The notes under the pieces: model-generated
What the model saw: only the letters and a program-made list of their open reading frames with translations
Databases searched by the model: none
What the model was told of the DNA's origin: nothing
NCBI GenBank assembly: GCA_947504115.1
Contig: CANNGH010000001.1
Span: 310,001-374,000, forward strand
Length of the DNA: 64,000 nt
Reading direction: 5' to 3'
Origin: an uncultured Sedimentitalea sp.
Lineage (GTDB): Bacteria > Pseudomonadota > Alphaproteobacteria > Rhodobacterales > Rhodobacteraceae
Translations under genes and position numbers: made by a program
Part shown: one piece after another, positions 51,971-62,196 of the stretch
Layout: each line of letters begins with the position of its first letter
How positions within the stretch are numbered: position 1 is the first letter of the stretch

Positions 51971-54508
51971 AATAACCCCCACACCACATTGATAACACCG
52001 GATGCGCCGATAGCTGCGTCCAGTCATGGCGAGCGGGCGAAGTGTCTGCAGCGGCTGGTGCGGCTGGACATGCCCGTGCCGTGCACCGTGGCGCTGTCCT
52101 TTCAGGCGGTGCAGCGGATCGCCGAGGGTGCCTTGCCCGATATTTCGACGATCCTTGCGCAGTTCGACCCGGACAGCCTGCTCTGCGTGCGCCCGTCTTC
52201 GGAAGACCCCGACTGGGGCGGGCCGGGGGCGGTGCTGAACATCGGCATGAACGCCGCGCGCTGCGCCGAACTGGCCGATATCCTGGGCGAAGAGGCGGCG
52301 GCGCAGCTCTATCAGCGCTTCGTTCAGGCCTATGCGGTGCATGTCGCGCGGCTGGACCCCGACCTGTTCGACGATGTGCCCGACCAGGGGCGCGACGGGC
52401 TGGAAACGACGCTGCGCGCCTATCAAGAGGAAACCGACGAGCCGTTTCCCCAGGATGTCGGCGAACAACTGGCGGGCGTGCTGCAATCCATGGCGCGCGC
52501 CTGGGGCAGCACGTCGGCGCGGCTGTTGCGACAGGCCAAGGGCGCGCCGGCGGATGCCGGGCTGGGTCTCGTGGTGCAGCAGATGATCCCGGTCGTGGGG
52601 CAGGCCGAATGCGGCGCGGGCATTCTGCAACTGGTCGATCCCGTCACCGGGCAGCCGCAGATCACCGGCCGCTATCGCAGCCGGAATCGCGAGCGCAATG
52701 CGCTCGGCGCCACGACGACGCTCTATCTCGAGCGGGACAGCCGCGGGCCGGCATTGGAAGACGTCGCGCCCGAGGCCTTTGCGGCGCTGAAATCGCATGC
52801 CGCGCTGATGCGTGAAAGATTGCGCGAAGAGATGCAGGTCGAATTCGTCATCGAAAACGGCGACGTGCACATTCTCGACGGGGTGCGGGTCTCGCGCAGC
52901 AGCCGAGCCTCGGTGCGGATCGCGGTGCAACTGGCGCAGGAGGGCATCATCACGCCGCAAGAGGCGGTGATGCGTATCGATCCGCACAGTCTGAACGCGC
53001 TGCTGCACCGTCAGGTGGCGCCGGGGGCGAAACGCGATGTGCTGGTCACCGGCATTGCCGCCAGCCCGGGTGCCGCGACCGGGCGTATCGCGTTCACCTC
53101 GACCGAGGCGCAGGCCTGCGCGGCACGGCGCGAGCCTTGCGTGCTGGTGCGGCGCGAAACCTCGCCCGACGACATTCGCGGCATGCACGCATCGGTCGCC
53201 GTGCTGACCGAGCGGGGCGGCATGTCGAGCCATGCCGCAGTGATCGGGCGCGGGTTCGGTCTGCCCTGCATCGTCGGCGCGTCATCGCTGCAGTTCCAGA
53301 GCGCCAAGGGGCCGGTCGTCACGCCGGACGGGCGGGTCTTGAAGGCGGGCGACATCATAACGATCGACGGCTCGTCGGGGCAGGTGCTGGCGGGCGAGCC
53401 CGAAATGCTCGAGGCGGCTTTGGACGACGCGTTCCAGACGCTGATGCAATGGGCGGACGAGTCGCGCGACATCGGGATCCGCGCCAATGCCGACACGCCT
53501 GCGGATGCGCAGACGGCCCGCAATTTCAACGCGCAGGGCATCGGGCTGTGCCGCACGGAGCACATGTTTTCCGAACCCGGCCGGCTGACCGTCGTGCGCG
53601 AGATGATCTTTGCCAACACCAGCGAGGGGCGGGCGGCGGTTCTGGAGCGTCTGCTGCCGATGCAGCGCGAGGATTTCACCCAGTTGTTCCGCATCATGCA
53701 GGGCGAGCCGGTCTGCATCCGTCTGTTCGATCCTCCGTTGCACGAGTTCCTGCCGACGTCCCGCAGCGGGCAGCGGGAGCTGGCCGAGGCGCTGGATCTG
53801 CCGGTTTCCGACGTCACCCGGCGGGTCGAGGCGATGGCGGAATACAATCCCATGCTGGGCCTGCGCGGCGTGCGTCTGGGTGTCACGCTGCCGGAAATCT
53901 ACGACATGCAGGCGCGCGCGATATTTGAAGCCACGCTGCAAGCCGGCGACGAGGGCGCGCCGCTGGTGCCCGACATCATGATCCCGCTGGTCAGCGCCGG
54001 ACGCGAGGTGGAACTGGTCAAGGCCCGCATCGATGCGGTTGCGGCGGCCGTGCGCACCGAGAAGGGGCGCGATTTCGATTATCGGCTGGGTGTCATGGTC
54101 GAAACGCCGCGCGCCTGTCTTCGCGCCGCCGAATTCGCGCCTTATGTCGGGTTTCTGAGTTTCGGAACCAACGATCTGACCCAGATGGCCTATGGCCTGT
54201 CCCGCGACGATGCCGGACGGTTTATGTCGAGCTATGTGCAAAAGGGCGTCTATCCGGAAGATCCGTTCCATGTGCTCGATATCGACGGGGTGGGCGAATT
54301 GCTGACCCTCGGGGCAGAGCGCGGTCGCGCCGCGCATCCGGGAATCACCCTGTCGATCTGCGGCGAACATGGTGGCAACCCCGAATCCATCGCGTTCTGC
54401 CGGGATGCGGGTTTCGACTATGTTTCCTGCTCGCCGTTCCGGGTGCCGGTGGCACGGCTCGCCGCCGCACAACTGGCGATTCGCGACAAGATGTGCCCGG
54501 AAGGCTGA
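51965..54508 (+). CDS. Pyruvate, phosphate dikinase-like PEP-utilising protein
   Basis: This 847-residue protein matches pyruvate phosphate dikinase over its central phosphohistidine domain (catalytic His423 in ERGGMSSHAAVIGRGFG) and its C-terminal PEP/pyruvate TIM barrel (GLCRTEHMF, FGTNDLTQMAYGLSRDD, Cys799 in SICGEHGGNPES). The N-terminal ATP-grasp part is short and divergent: the usual VRSGAR-PGMMDTILNLG block reads VRPSSEDPDWGGPGAVLNIG. Kinase activity of the whole cycle is therefore doubtful. GTG at 51965 has GAAAGG upstream. It follows glyS, a common roseobacter order. Confidence 0.85.
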   Translation: MQNNPHTTLITPDAPIAASSHGERAKCLQRLVRLDMPVPCTVALSFQAVQRIAEGALPDISTILAQFDPDSLLCVRPSSEDPDWGGPGAVLNIGMNAARCAELADILGEEAAAQLYQRFVQAYAVHVARLDPDLFDDVPDQGRDGLETTLRAYQEETDEPFPQDVGEQLAGVLQSMARAWGSTSARLLRQAKGAPADAGLGLVVQQMIPVVGQAECGAGILQLVDPVTGQPQITGRYRSRNRERNALGATTTLYLERDSRGPALEDVAPEAFAALKSHAALMRERLREEMQVEFVIENGDVHILDGVRVSRSSRASVRIAVQLAQEGIITPQEAVMRIDPHSLNALLHRQVAPGAKRDVLVTGIAASPGAATGRIAFTSTEAQACAARREPCVLVRRETSPDDIRGMHASVAVLTERGGMSSHAAVIGRGFGLPCIVGASSLQFQSAKGPVVTPDGRVLKAGDIITIDGSSGQVLAGEPEMLEAALDDAFQTLMQWADESRDIGIRANADTPADAQTARNFNAQGIGLCRTEHMFSEPGRLTVVREMIFANTSEGRAAVLERLLPMQREDFTQLFRIMQGEPVCIRLFDPPLHEFLPTSRSGQRELAEALDLPVSDVTRRVEAMAEYNPMLGLRGVRLGVTLPEIYDMQARAIFEATLQAGDEGAPLVPDIMIPLVSAGREVELVKARIDAVAAAVRTEKGRDFDYRLGVMVETPRACLRAAEFAPYVGFLSFGTNDLTQMAYGLSRDDAGRFMSSYVQKGVYPEDPFHVLDIDGVGELLTLGAERGRAAHPGITLSICGEHGGNPESIAFCRDAGFDYVSCSPFRVPVARLAAAQLAIRDKMCPEG

Positions 54509-54548
54509 GATTCTCTCTATATGTAGTGGTGGCATCGAATCGCCGATC

Positions 54549-54570
54549 AAACCGTATTTCGGCGGTTTTT
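54549..54570 (+). terminator. Weak terminator after the PPDK-like gene
   Basis: AAACCG and CGGTTT form a 6-bp stem with an 8-base loop, ending in a five-T run, 41 bp after the stop. Confidence 0.4.
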
Positions 54571-54688
54571 GTCCGTTTTCCGCTTGCGGTTTTGGCCAAA
54601 CTGGACGTCGTTCGATCCCTGCGCTAAGGCGCTGCCCCATCTGCTGCGAAGAAGTGGTCGCCTTCGGGACGACCGCAAAGGGGAAAAC

Positions 54689-55348
54689 ATGACACGATTT
54701 CTAGTCGCGGTGGCGATCGCTTCCGCCGCCGTTGTCGCTGTGTCCGCGGGTCCGTCGCGGGCCGAGGCCGAGCGCGCCAGCGAGGCGGCGCAGGATCACG
54801 CAAGCGTTTCGCAAAACCGGACGCGGGGATTGAAGGGGCTGCTGACCTCGATCCGCCCGCCGGCGAAGATGCCGAAAAAACCGCTTACGGTCGGGTTCAC
54901 CCGGTCCTGGGTGGACAGCCAGCCCAAGCCGCAAGGCGATGCGCAATGGCAATGCCTGTCCGAGGCGCTGTATTTCGAGGCCCGCGGCGAAACCGTCAAG
55001 GGCCAGTTCGCGGTTGCCGAGGTGATCCTGAACCGCGTCGAAAGCGCGCGCTTTCCACGAACGCTGTGCGGCGTGATCCGGCAGGGGACGGGGCGCAAGC
55101 ACCAGTGCCAGTTCTCCTACACCTGCGACGGCAGCAAGGAAGTGATCGCCGAACCCCGCGCGTTCGAGCGTGTGTCCAAGGTCGCCCGCGCGATCCTCGA
55201 TGGCGCGAAGGTCGATCTGACGAACGGGGCGACGCATTATCACACCCGGCATGTCCGTCCGTCCTGGGCTAAGGTCTATACCCAGACCGCCGCGATCGGT
55301 GTGCATCTCTTCTATCGCGACAATTATCAGACGGCGCAGGCCAACTGA
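54689..55348 (+). CDS. SleB-type cell wall hydrolase
   Basis: This 219-residue exported protein has a signal peptide (about 1-25, ending PSRAEA) and a Hydrolase_2/SleB domain from about residue 86. The catalytic glutamate is expected in CLSEALYFEARGE (Glu98). VAEVILNRVESARFPRTLCG, CQFSYTCDG and GATHYHTRHVRPSWA are family motifs. It should cut peptidoglycan between N-acetylmuramic acid and N-acetylglucosamine. An upstream in-frame start at 54569 is rejected because it buries the signal peptide. It stands alone between the PPDK-like gene and folB. Confidence 0.85.
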   Translation: MTRFLVAVAIASAAVVAVSAGPSRAEAERASEAAQDHASVSQNRTRGLKGLLTSIRPPAKMPKKPLTVGFTRSWVDSQPKPQGDAQWQCLSEALYFEARGETVKGQFAVAEVILNRVESARFPRTLCGVIRQGTGRKHQCQFSYTCDGSKEVIAEPRAFERVSKVARAILDGAKVDLTNGATHYHTRHVRPSWAKVYTQTAAIGVHLFYRDNYQTAQAN

Positions 55349-55483
55349 GGCCGGCACGCCGCCTGAAACGAATCTTGGCCTGGCGTGCAAAACGTGGTTC
55401 AGATCGGGGCTGAACCGCGCTAGAACGCGGCCCGTGGCCCTTGAGGCTGCCGTTTTGCCGCAATCCGAAGGTCCCCTTGTCGT

Positions 55484-56404
55484 ATGAGCAGTGAAATCCG
55501 CAACGCCTTTGCGCATCCGTCCGAACGCTCGGAAGCCACCAGTTCCAACGGGCCGCTTGACCGCATTTCATTGCGCGATCACATTGTCGAGGTCGAGATC
55601 GGCGCGTTTCAGGCCGAACGCGGCACCATCCAGCGCGTTCGGTTCAATATCGTGGTCGAGGTGCGGCCGCTGACCGGTCCGGTGGATGACGATGTGGATC
55701 GCATCCTGTCCTATGACCGCGTGACCGAGGCGATTGCGGATTCACTGGCCGAAGAGCGGCTGAACCTGCTGGAAACGCTGGCCGAACGCGTGGCCGCCCG
55801 CATCCTGCTGGAACCGCAGGCCGAGCGCGTCTTCGTGCGGATCGAGAAACTGGATCGTGGCCCCGGCGCGCTGGGTGTGGAGATCGTGCGCGCGCGCGAC
55901 GGAGAGCATGCGGGGGCGGGTGCCCAGGATCGTCCGCATCCGCGGCTGATGTTTCTGGGCAATGCCGCCATTGCCTCGCCCAATCTTTCGGGCTGGATCG
56001 GCCAGGTCCGCGCCGATGGCCGGCCGCTGATCCTGTGTGTTGGCGCGCCCGATCTGCCTGCGCCGCAGACCGGGCACCGTATGACGCAACGCCGGATCGA
56101 TCTTCTGGCGCTGGAACAGAACGCCTGGGTGCTGGCGGCGCGCGATGAGCGCTGCAAGGTGGTGGCCACCCGCACCGAACTGGACTGGGCGATGAAAAAC
56201 GACCAGATCAGCATCTGGGCGCCCTCCAAGATCGTGCTGGACGCGGTCGATGGCCCCTCGGCGCAGCGCGGGGATGCCGTCGCGCTGGCGGCGTGGTTCG
56301 CCAGCACGTTCGAGGCCGAGGAGATCATCGTGATCGGCGCGGACCTTCCCGACTATCCCGGCCTGACGCTGCGCGCCGTGGCGGTCGATCAGGCGCAACT
56401 ATGA
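55484..56404 (+). CDS. folB: Dihydroneopterin aldolase with a C-terminal extension
   Basis: FolB converts dihydroneopterin to 6-hydroxymethyl-dihydropterin. Residues of about 25-135 form the DHNA tunnel-fold domain (DRISLRDHIVEVEIGAFQAE, DRILSYDRVTEAI, LNLLETLAERVA). Typical FolB has about 120 residues. Here a further 170 residues follow, starting PRLMFLGNAAIASPNLSGWI, with RRIDLLALEQNAWVLAA and a closing GDAVALAAWFASTFEAEEII that resembles the end of amino-acid-kinase-fold domains. The role of this part is unknown. folP starts within the stop (ATGA). Confidence 0.85.
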   Translation: MSSEIRNAFAHPSERSEATSSNGPLDRISLRDHIVEVEIGAFQAERGTIQRVRFNIVVEVRPLTGPVDDDVDRILSYDRVTEAIADSLAEERLNLLETLAERVAARILLEPQAERVFVRIEKLDRGPGALGVEIVRARDGEHAGAGAQDRPHPRLMFLGNAAIASPNLSGWIGQVRADGRPLILCVGAPDLPAPQTGHRMTQRRIDLLALEQNAWVLAARDERCKVVATRTELDWAMKNDQISIWAPSKIVLDAVDGPSAQRGDAVALAAWFASTFEAEEIIVIGADLPDYPGLTLRAVAVDQAQL

Positions 56405-57429
56405 GCGCGGCACGTTTTCGCCCGCTGATCCAGTCCGGTGCGATCCGCCCCGAGGGCGCCCTGCCGCTGGCGGGCGGACCGCTATGGTTCAGCCATGTCG
56501 AGCGTCTGGCCCGCGAGGAAGCGCCGCGCATCCTGTCCGCCGCACAGGCCCCTGCGCCGGTGCGCAAGGCGCTGACCGCGCCGCGCGCCCCCGTCGCCGG
56601 TCTGGAACTGGACCGGCCGCGGATCATGGGCATCGTGAATGTCACCCCCGACAGCTTTTCCGATGGCGGTCGCCACGCCGATCCCAAGATCGCGCAGGCG
56701 GCCGCGCTGGCCATGCTGGACTCGGGCGCCGACCTGATCGACATCGGCGGGGAATCGACGCGGCCCGGCTCGGCTCCGATCGGTGACAGGGAGGAGATCG
56801 CGCGCGCCGTGCCCGTAATCGCCGCGCTGCATGCACAGACCGGCGCGCCGGTTTCCATAGACACGCGCAAGGCCAGTGTCGCGCAGGCGGCGCTGGAGGC
56901 CGGGGCGGTGCTGGTCAACGACGTGTCGGCCCTGACCCATGACCCCAAGCTGGCCCCGCTCTGCGCGGCGCGCGGCGTTCCGGTCTGCGTGATGCACAGC
57001 CAGGGCGACCCGGAGACGATGCAGGACGATCCGCGCTATGATGACGTGCTGCTCGATGTCTATGACGCGCTGGAAACCCGCATCGCCGCGCTCGAGGCTA
57101 TCGGCATCGCACGCGACGCGATCATCGCCGATCCGGGCATCGGGTTCGGCAAGACGCAGGGACACAACCTCACGTTGTTGCGCAATCTCGGTCTGTTTCA
57201 CGGTCTCGGTTGCGCGCTGTTGCTGGGCGTGTCGCGCAAGGGGTTCATCGGCCGCATCGGGCGCGAGCCGCGCGCCGAGGCCCGCGCGCCCGGCTCGATC
57301 GCGGTCGGGCTGGCGGCACTGGCGCAGGGCGTGCAGATCCTGCGGGTGCATGACGTGGCCGAAACCGTGCAGGCGGTGCGGCTGTGGCAGGCGGTGCATG
57401 AAGGCGGATACGAGGATCACGATGCGTAA
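56401..57429 (+). CDS. folP: Dihydropteroate synthase
   Basis: FolP joins para-aminobenzoate and the pterin pyrophosphate and is the sulfonamide target. The 342-residue protein has the pterin-binding signature [14 protein letters not shown] at 77-90, [44 protein letters not shown] and [14 protein letters not shown] 70-residue N-terminal extension ([20 protein letters not shown]) precedes the barrel, giving more than the usual 270-280 residues. It overlaps folB by 4 bp and glmM by 8 bp. Confidence 0.95.
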   Translation: MSAARFRPLIQSGAIRPEGALPLAGGPLWFSHVERLAREEAPRILSAAQAPAPVRKALTAPRAPVAGLELDRPRIMGIVNVTPDSFSDGGRHADPKIAQAAALAMLDSGADLIDIGGESTRPGSAPIGDREEIARAVPVIAALHAQTGAPVSIDTRKASVAQAALEAGAVLVNDVSALTHDPKLAPLCAARGVPVCVMHSQGDPETMQDDPRYDDVLLDVYDALETRIAALEAIGIARDAIIADPGIGFGKTQGHNLTLLRNLGLFHGLGCALLLGVSRKGFIGRIGREPRAEARAPGSIAVGLAALAQGVQILRVHDVAETVQAVRLWQAVHEGGYEDHDA

Positions 57430-58768
57430 GCTGTTTGGAACCGACGGGGTGCGCGGCACCGCCAACACCCACCCGATGACCGCCGACATGGCGCTGCGCA
57501 TCGGTGCCGCCGTCGGGCGTTATTTCCGCCGCGACAATGGCGGCGTGCACCGCGTGGTGATCGGCAAGGATACGCGCCTGTCGGGCTACATGTTCGAGAA
57601 CGCGCTGACCGCCGGGCTGACCTCCACCGGCATGAACGTGCTGCTGCTGGGGCCGGTGCCGACGCCGGCCGTCGGGCTGATGACGCGTTCGATGCGCGCC
57701 GATCTGGGGGTGATGATTTCGGCCAGCCACAACCCCGCGCATGACAACGGGATCAAGTTCTTCGGCCCCGACGGGTTCAAACTTTCTGATCAGGTGGAAA
57801 CCGAGATCGAGGCGCTGGTCGCCTCCGGCGTCGAACCGGCACCCGCCGACAGCATCGGGCGGGCCAAGCGCATCGACGATGCAAGGTTCCGCTATGGTGA
57901 GCGGGTCAAGTCGTCGCTGCCGCGCGATCTGGGGCTGGAAGGGTTGAACGTGGTGATCGACTGCGCCAACGGTGCCGCCTATCGCGCCGCGCCGGAAATC
58001 CTGTGGGAGTTGGGCGCGACCGTCATCCCCGTCGGGGTCGAGCCGGACGGGCTCAACATCAATCGCAAATGCGGTTCCACCAATCCCGAGGTCGCGGCGC
58101 AGACCGTGGTGGCCCATGGCGCGGATGTCGGCATCTGTCTGGACGGCGATGCCGACCGGGTGATCCTGATCGACGAAACCGGCGCGGTGGCGGATGGGGA
58201 TCAGCTGATGGCGCTGCTGGCGACGCGCCATGCGCAGGACGGGCGGTTGGCCGGCAACGCGCTGGTCGCGACGGTGATGTCCAATCTGGGGCTGGAGCGG
58301 CATCTGAAAGGTCACGGCATCGCGCTGGAACGCACCGCCGTCGGCGACCGCTATGTCGTCGAGCGGATGCGCGAAGGCGGGTTCAACCTGGGCGGCGAGC
58401 AATCGGGCCATATCGTGATGACCGATTACGCCACCACCGGCGACGGGCTGATGGCCGGGCTTCATTTCCTGGCCGAGATGGTGCGCTCGGAGCAGGCGGC
58501 CAGCGTTCTGGCGCGGCAATTCGAACCGGTGCCGCAACTGCTGAAAAACGTGCGCTACGGCGACGGCGAAGCCCCGCTTGACGCGCCGGGCGTCAGGGCG
58601 GCGATTGCGGCGGCCGAGTCCGACCTGTCCGGGCGCGGGCGGTTGTTGATCCGCAAGTCCGGCACCGAACCGCTGATCCGCGTGATGGCCGAGGCCGAGG
58701 ACGAGGCGCTGATGCATCGCGCCGTTAACAGCGTGGTCGAGGCCGTCGAGGACGTCAGCGTCGGCTGA
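57422..58768 (+). CDS. glmM: Phosphoglucosamine mutase
   Basis: GlmM converts glucosamine-6-phosphate to glucosamine-1-phosphate for peptidoglycan and LPS. The 448-residue protein has [15 protein letters not shown] at its start, the phosphoserine Ser102 in [19 protein letters not shown], the Mg-binding [18 protein letters not shown] and [12 protein letters not shown]. It overlaps folP by 8 bp and is often linked to folP in proteobacteria. A terminator follows. Confidence 0.97.
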   Translation: MRKLFGTDGVRGTANTHPMTADMALRIGAAVGRYFRRDNGGVHRVVIGKDTRLSGYMFENALTAGLTSTGMNVLLLGPVPTPAVGLMTRSMRADLGVMISASHNPAHDNGIKFFGPDGFKLSDQVETEIEALVASGVEPAPADSIGRAKRIDDARFRYGERVKSSLPRDLGLEGLNVVIDCANGAAYRAAPEILWELGATVIPVGVEPDGLNINRKCGSTNPEVAAQTVVAHGADVGICLDGDADRVILIDETGAVADGDQLMALLATRHAQDGRLAGNALVATVMSNLGLERHLKGHGIALERTAVGDRYVVERMREGGFNLGGEQSGHIVMTDYATTGDGLMAGLHFLAEMVRSEQAASVLARQFEPVPQLLKNVRYGDGEAPLDAPGVRAAIAAAESDLSGRGRLLIRKSGTEPLIRVMAEAEDEALMHRAVNSVVEAVEDVSVG

Positions 58769-58775
58769 AACGAAA

Positions 58776-58799
58776 AACCCCGGCGCTGGCGCCGGGGTT
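58776..58799 (+). terminator. Rho-independent terminator after glmM
   Basis: AACCCCGGCGC and GCGCCGGGGTT form an 11-bp stem with a 2-base loop (9-bp stem in practice), seven bases after the glmM stop. The T run is weak. Confidence 0.7.
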
Positions 58800-58829
58800 C
58801 GTCTTTACCGGGGTGTGCGAACCCCTTAT

Positions 58830-58927
58830 AGCATTTCGGCTTTAACCTGAATCACAATTCACTGCCTCTCGCTGACGCTCGAACGCGAATTGTGATAAGC
58901 GATGTCTCGGGCAAAAGCCAAAACACT
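58830..58927. repeat. Palindromic MITE/REP-like element next to ilvC
   Basis: The core is a perfect 10-bp inverted repeat, ATCACAATTC (58851-58860) and GAATTGTGAT (58887-58896), with a 26-base loop. The outer arms (AGCATTTCGGCTTT and AAAGCCAAAACACT) pair imperfectly, mainly with transitions. The right end touches the ilvC stop codon at 58928. No open frame of note lies inside. Confidence 0.6.
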
Positions 58928-60034
<1,107 letters not shown>

Positions 60035-60082
60035 CTAGAATGTGAAAATCAATTCTATGGATCAGCCAATAGCGGATAAATC

Positions 60083-60538
60083 ATGCTCGATGATCTCGAT
60101 CGCCGCATCCTGCGCCAGTTGCAGGCCGATCCGGCCCTGTCCACCGCCGATCTGGCGGAACGCTGCCGCATCACCGCCGCCACCTGCTGGCGGCGGCTGG
60201 AGCGGATGCAATCGAGCGGAATCATCGCGGGGCAGGAGGCGGTGATCGACTGGGCCGCACTGGGTTATGCGGTCGAGGTGTCGCTACGGGTGACGCTGGA
60301 CAAGACCCGGAAGCGCGGGTTCGACGAGTTGATCGCCGCCGCGCGCGAAGTGCCCGAGGTGCTGGAGATCCAGACCTTTCTGGGCCGCGTCGATCTGCGC
60401 CTGTCGGTGATCGCGCGTGACATGGCGCATTATCAGCAGGTTTACCGCGACCGCATCCTGACCCTGCCGCATATCGCCGATATCGAGGCGCTGATGCTGA
60501 TTTCCCGCGTAAAGAGCGACGAGGCGCTGCCGCTGTGA
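60083..60538 (+). CDS. Lrp/AsnC family transcriptional regulator (first)
   Basis: This 151-residue protein has an N-terminal helix-turn-helix (LDDLDRRILRQLQADPALST, TAADLAERC-like DLAERCRITAATCWRRLERM) and a C-terminal RAM ligand-binding domain (VLEIQTFLGRVDLRLSVIAR, followed by DMAHYQQVYRDRI). Lrp family members respond to amino acids. It is divergent from ilvC and overlaps the second regulator by 4 bp (GTGA). The ligand is unknown. Confidence 0.92.
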   Translation: MLDDLDRRILRQLQADPALSTADLAERCRITAATCWRRLERMQSSGIIAGQEAVIDWAALGYAVEVSLRVTLDKTRKRGFDELIAAAREVPEVLEIQTFLGRVDLRLSVIARDMAHYQQVYRDRILTLPHIADIEALMLISRVKSDEALPL

Positions 60539-60993
60539 TCGACCTAGACGAGATCGACCGCCAGTTGCTGCGCGCGCTCGCGCAGGATGCCACCCAAAGC
60601 GCCGGTGCGCTGGGACGGCGGTTCGGCCTGTCACAACCGGCCACATGGCGGCGCATCCGTCGCCTGCACGACAGCGGCGCGATCAAGGGGCGGCGGTTGC
60701 GGCTGAACCGGGAGGTGCTGGGTTTCGGCGTCACCGTTTTCCTGGGCATCAAGTTGGCGCGCAAGAGCCATGTCAGCCTCGAGGATTTCGAGCGCGCCGT
60801 CAGTGCCATTCCCGAGGTGCAGACGGTCGAGCATGTGCTGGGCCTTTACGATTACCGCCTGCGTGTCGTCGCACGCGACCTGTCGGATTTCGAGCGCGTT
60901 CTGCGTCACCGCATCATGTCCTTGCCCGGCGCGGGCGAAGTCGAGGCGAACGTCGTGCTGAGCGAGGAACGCCGCCCCGGTCCGCTGGGATAG
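60535..60993 (+). CDS. Lrp/AsnC family transcriptional regulator (second)
   Basis: This 152-residue protein is a paralogue of the gene before it: HTH at about 5-60 (LDEIDRQLLRALAQDATQSA, SQPATWRRIRRLHDSGAIKG) and a RAM domain (VQTVEHVLGLYDYRLRVVAR). The two proteins share the fold but differ widely, so they may bind different ligands or form heteromers. GTG start overlaps the previous stop. A class V aminotransferase gene follows after 60 bp. Confidence 0.92.
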   Translation: MIDLDEIDRQLLRALAQDATQSAGALGRRFGLSQPATWRRIRRLHDSGAIKGRRLRLNREVLGFGVTVFLGIKLARKSHVSLEDFERAVSAIPEVQTVEHVLGLYDYRLRVVARDLSDFERVLRHRIMSLPGAGEVEANVVLSEERRPGPLG

Positions 60994-61053
60994 TCTTTGC
61001 AAATGCCGTTCCGGGCGGGCTATGCAGGGCGAAACTTTACGGAGAAGAATGAA

Positions 61054-62178
61054 ATGGCGCTGCTTGAAACTGTCGATCCCGAGGGCCTCGAAGAATTTTC
61101 GGTCGTCTTTACCGACCGCTCACTGAACCACATGTCGCAGACCTTCCAGCAGGTGATGCGCGACATTTCCGACATGCTGCGCGACGTCTACAAGGCCGAC
61201 GCGGTGGCGCTGGTGTCCGGTGGCGGCACCTATGCGATGGAATCGGTCGCACGCCAGTTTGCCCGCGAGTCCGGCGTTCTGGTGGTGCGCAATGGCTGGT
61301 TTTCCTACCGGTGGAGCCAGATATTCGAGACCGGCGGGTTCGACGGTGAAAACCGCGTGCTGAAGGCGCGCCGGACCGGCAATGACAATCCGGCGCCGTT
61401 CGCACCGGCCCCCGTCGAACAGGTCGTGCAGGAAATCCGCGACATGCGCCCCGGCGTGGTCTTCGCCGCGCATGTGGAAACCGCCGCCGGGGTGATCCTG
61501 CCCGACGATTACATCACCGCCATGGCCGAAGCCGCGCACGATGTCGGTGCGATCATGGTGCTCGACTGCATCGCCAGCGGCGCGGCCTGGGTCGACATGC
61601 GCAAGACCGGTGTCGATGTGCTGATCTCGGCCCCGCAAAAGGGCTGGAGCGCGTCGCCCTCGGCCGGGCTGGTGATGCTGTCCGAGCGCGGCGAGGCGCG
61701 GCTGGAGCAGACGCAATCCGACAGCTTTGCGCTGGACCTGAAGAAATGGCGCCAGATCATGGCCATTTACGAGGGCGGCGGCCATGCCTATCACACCACG
61801 CTGCCCACCGACGCGCTGCGCGCGTTCCGTGACACCATGATCGAAACCCGCGATTACGGGTTCGACCGGCTGGAACAGGCGCAGTGGGCGCTGGGCAACG
61901 GCGTGCGCGCCATGCTGCGCGAGCGTGGCATCGTGTCGGTGGCGGCCGAAGGCTTCGGCGCACCGGGCGTCGTGGTCAGCTATACCGACGATCCCGATAT
62001 CCAGAACGGTTCGAAATTCGCCCAACAAGGCATGCAGATCGCCGCCGGCGTGCCGCTGGCCTGTGACGAGCCGGAGGATTTCCGCACCTTCCGCCTTGGC
62101 CTGTTCGGCCTCGACAAACTTTACGATGTGGACGCGACGCTGGCGCGGCTGGAAAAGGTGTTCGACAAGGTTCTGTGA
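61054..62178 (+). CDS. Class V aminotransferase (alanine-glyoxylate aminotransferase family)
   Basis: This 374-residue PLP enzyme has the PLP lysine K196 in LISAPQKGWSASPSAGLVML, the cofactor-binding Asp171 in MVLDCIASGAAW and the glycine loop SGGGTYAMESVARQF. The family moves amino groups from alanine or serine to glyoxylate or pyruvate. The start at 61054 has a GGAG upstream; an in-frame ATG at 60997 is rejected for lack of one. It lies just after the two Lrp-type regulators, which may respond to its substrate or product (inference). The partner UbiH-type gene is convergent. Confidence 0.85.
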   Translation: MALLETVDPEGLEEFSVVFTDRSLNHMSQTFQQVMRDISDMLRDVYKADAVALVSGGGTYAMESVARQFARESGVLVVRNGWFSYRWSQIFETGGFDGENRVLKARRTGNDNPAPFAPAPVEQVVQEIRDMRPGVVFAAHVETAAGVILPDDYITAMAEAAHDVGAIMVLDCIASGAAWVDMRKTGVDVLISAPQKGWSASPSAGLVMLSERGEARLEQTQSDSFALDLKKWRQIMAIYEGGGHAYHTTLPTDALRAFRDTMIETRDYGFDRLEQAQWALGNGVRAMLRERGIVSVAAEGFGAPGVVVSYTDDPDIQNGSKFAQQGMQIAAGVPLACDEPEDFRTFRLGLFGLDKLYDVDATLARLEKVFDKVL

Positions 62179-62196
62179 ACGCCGGCGCGCGCGCGA

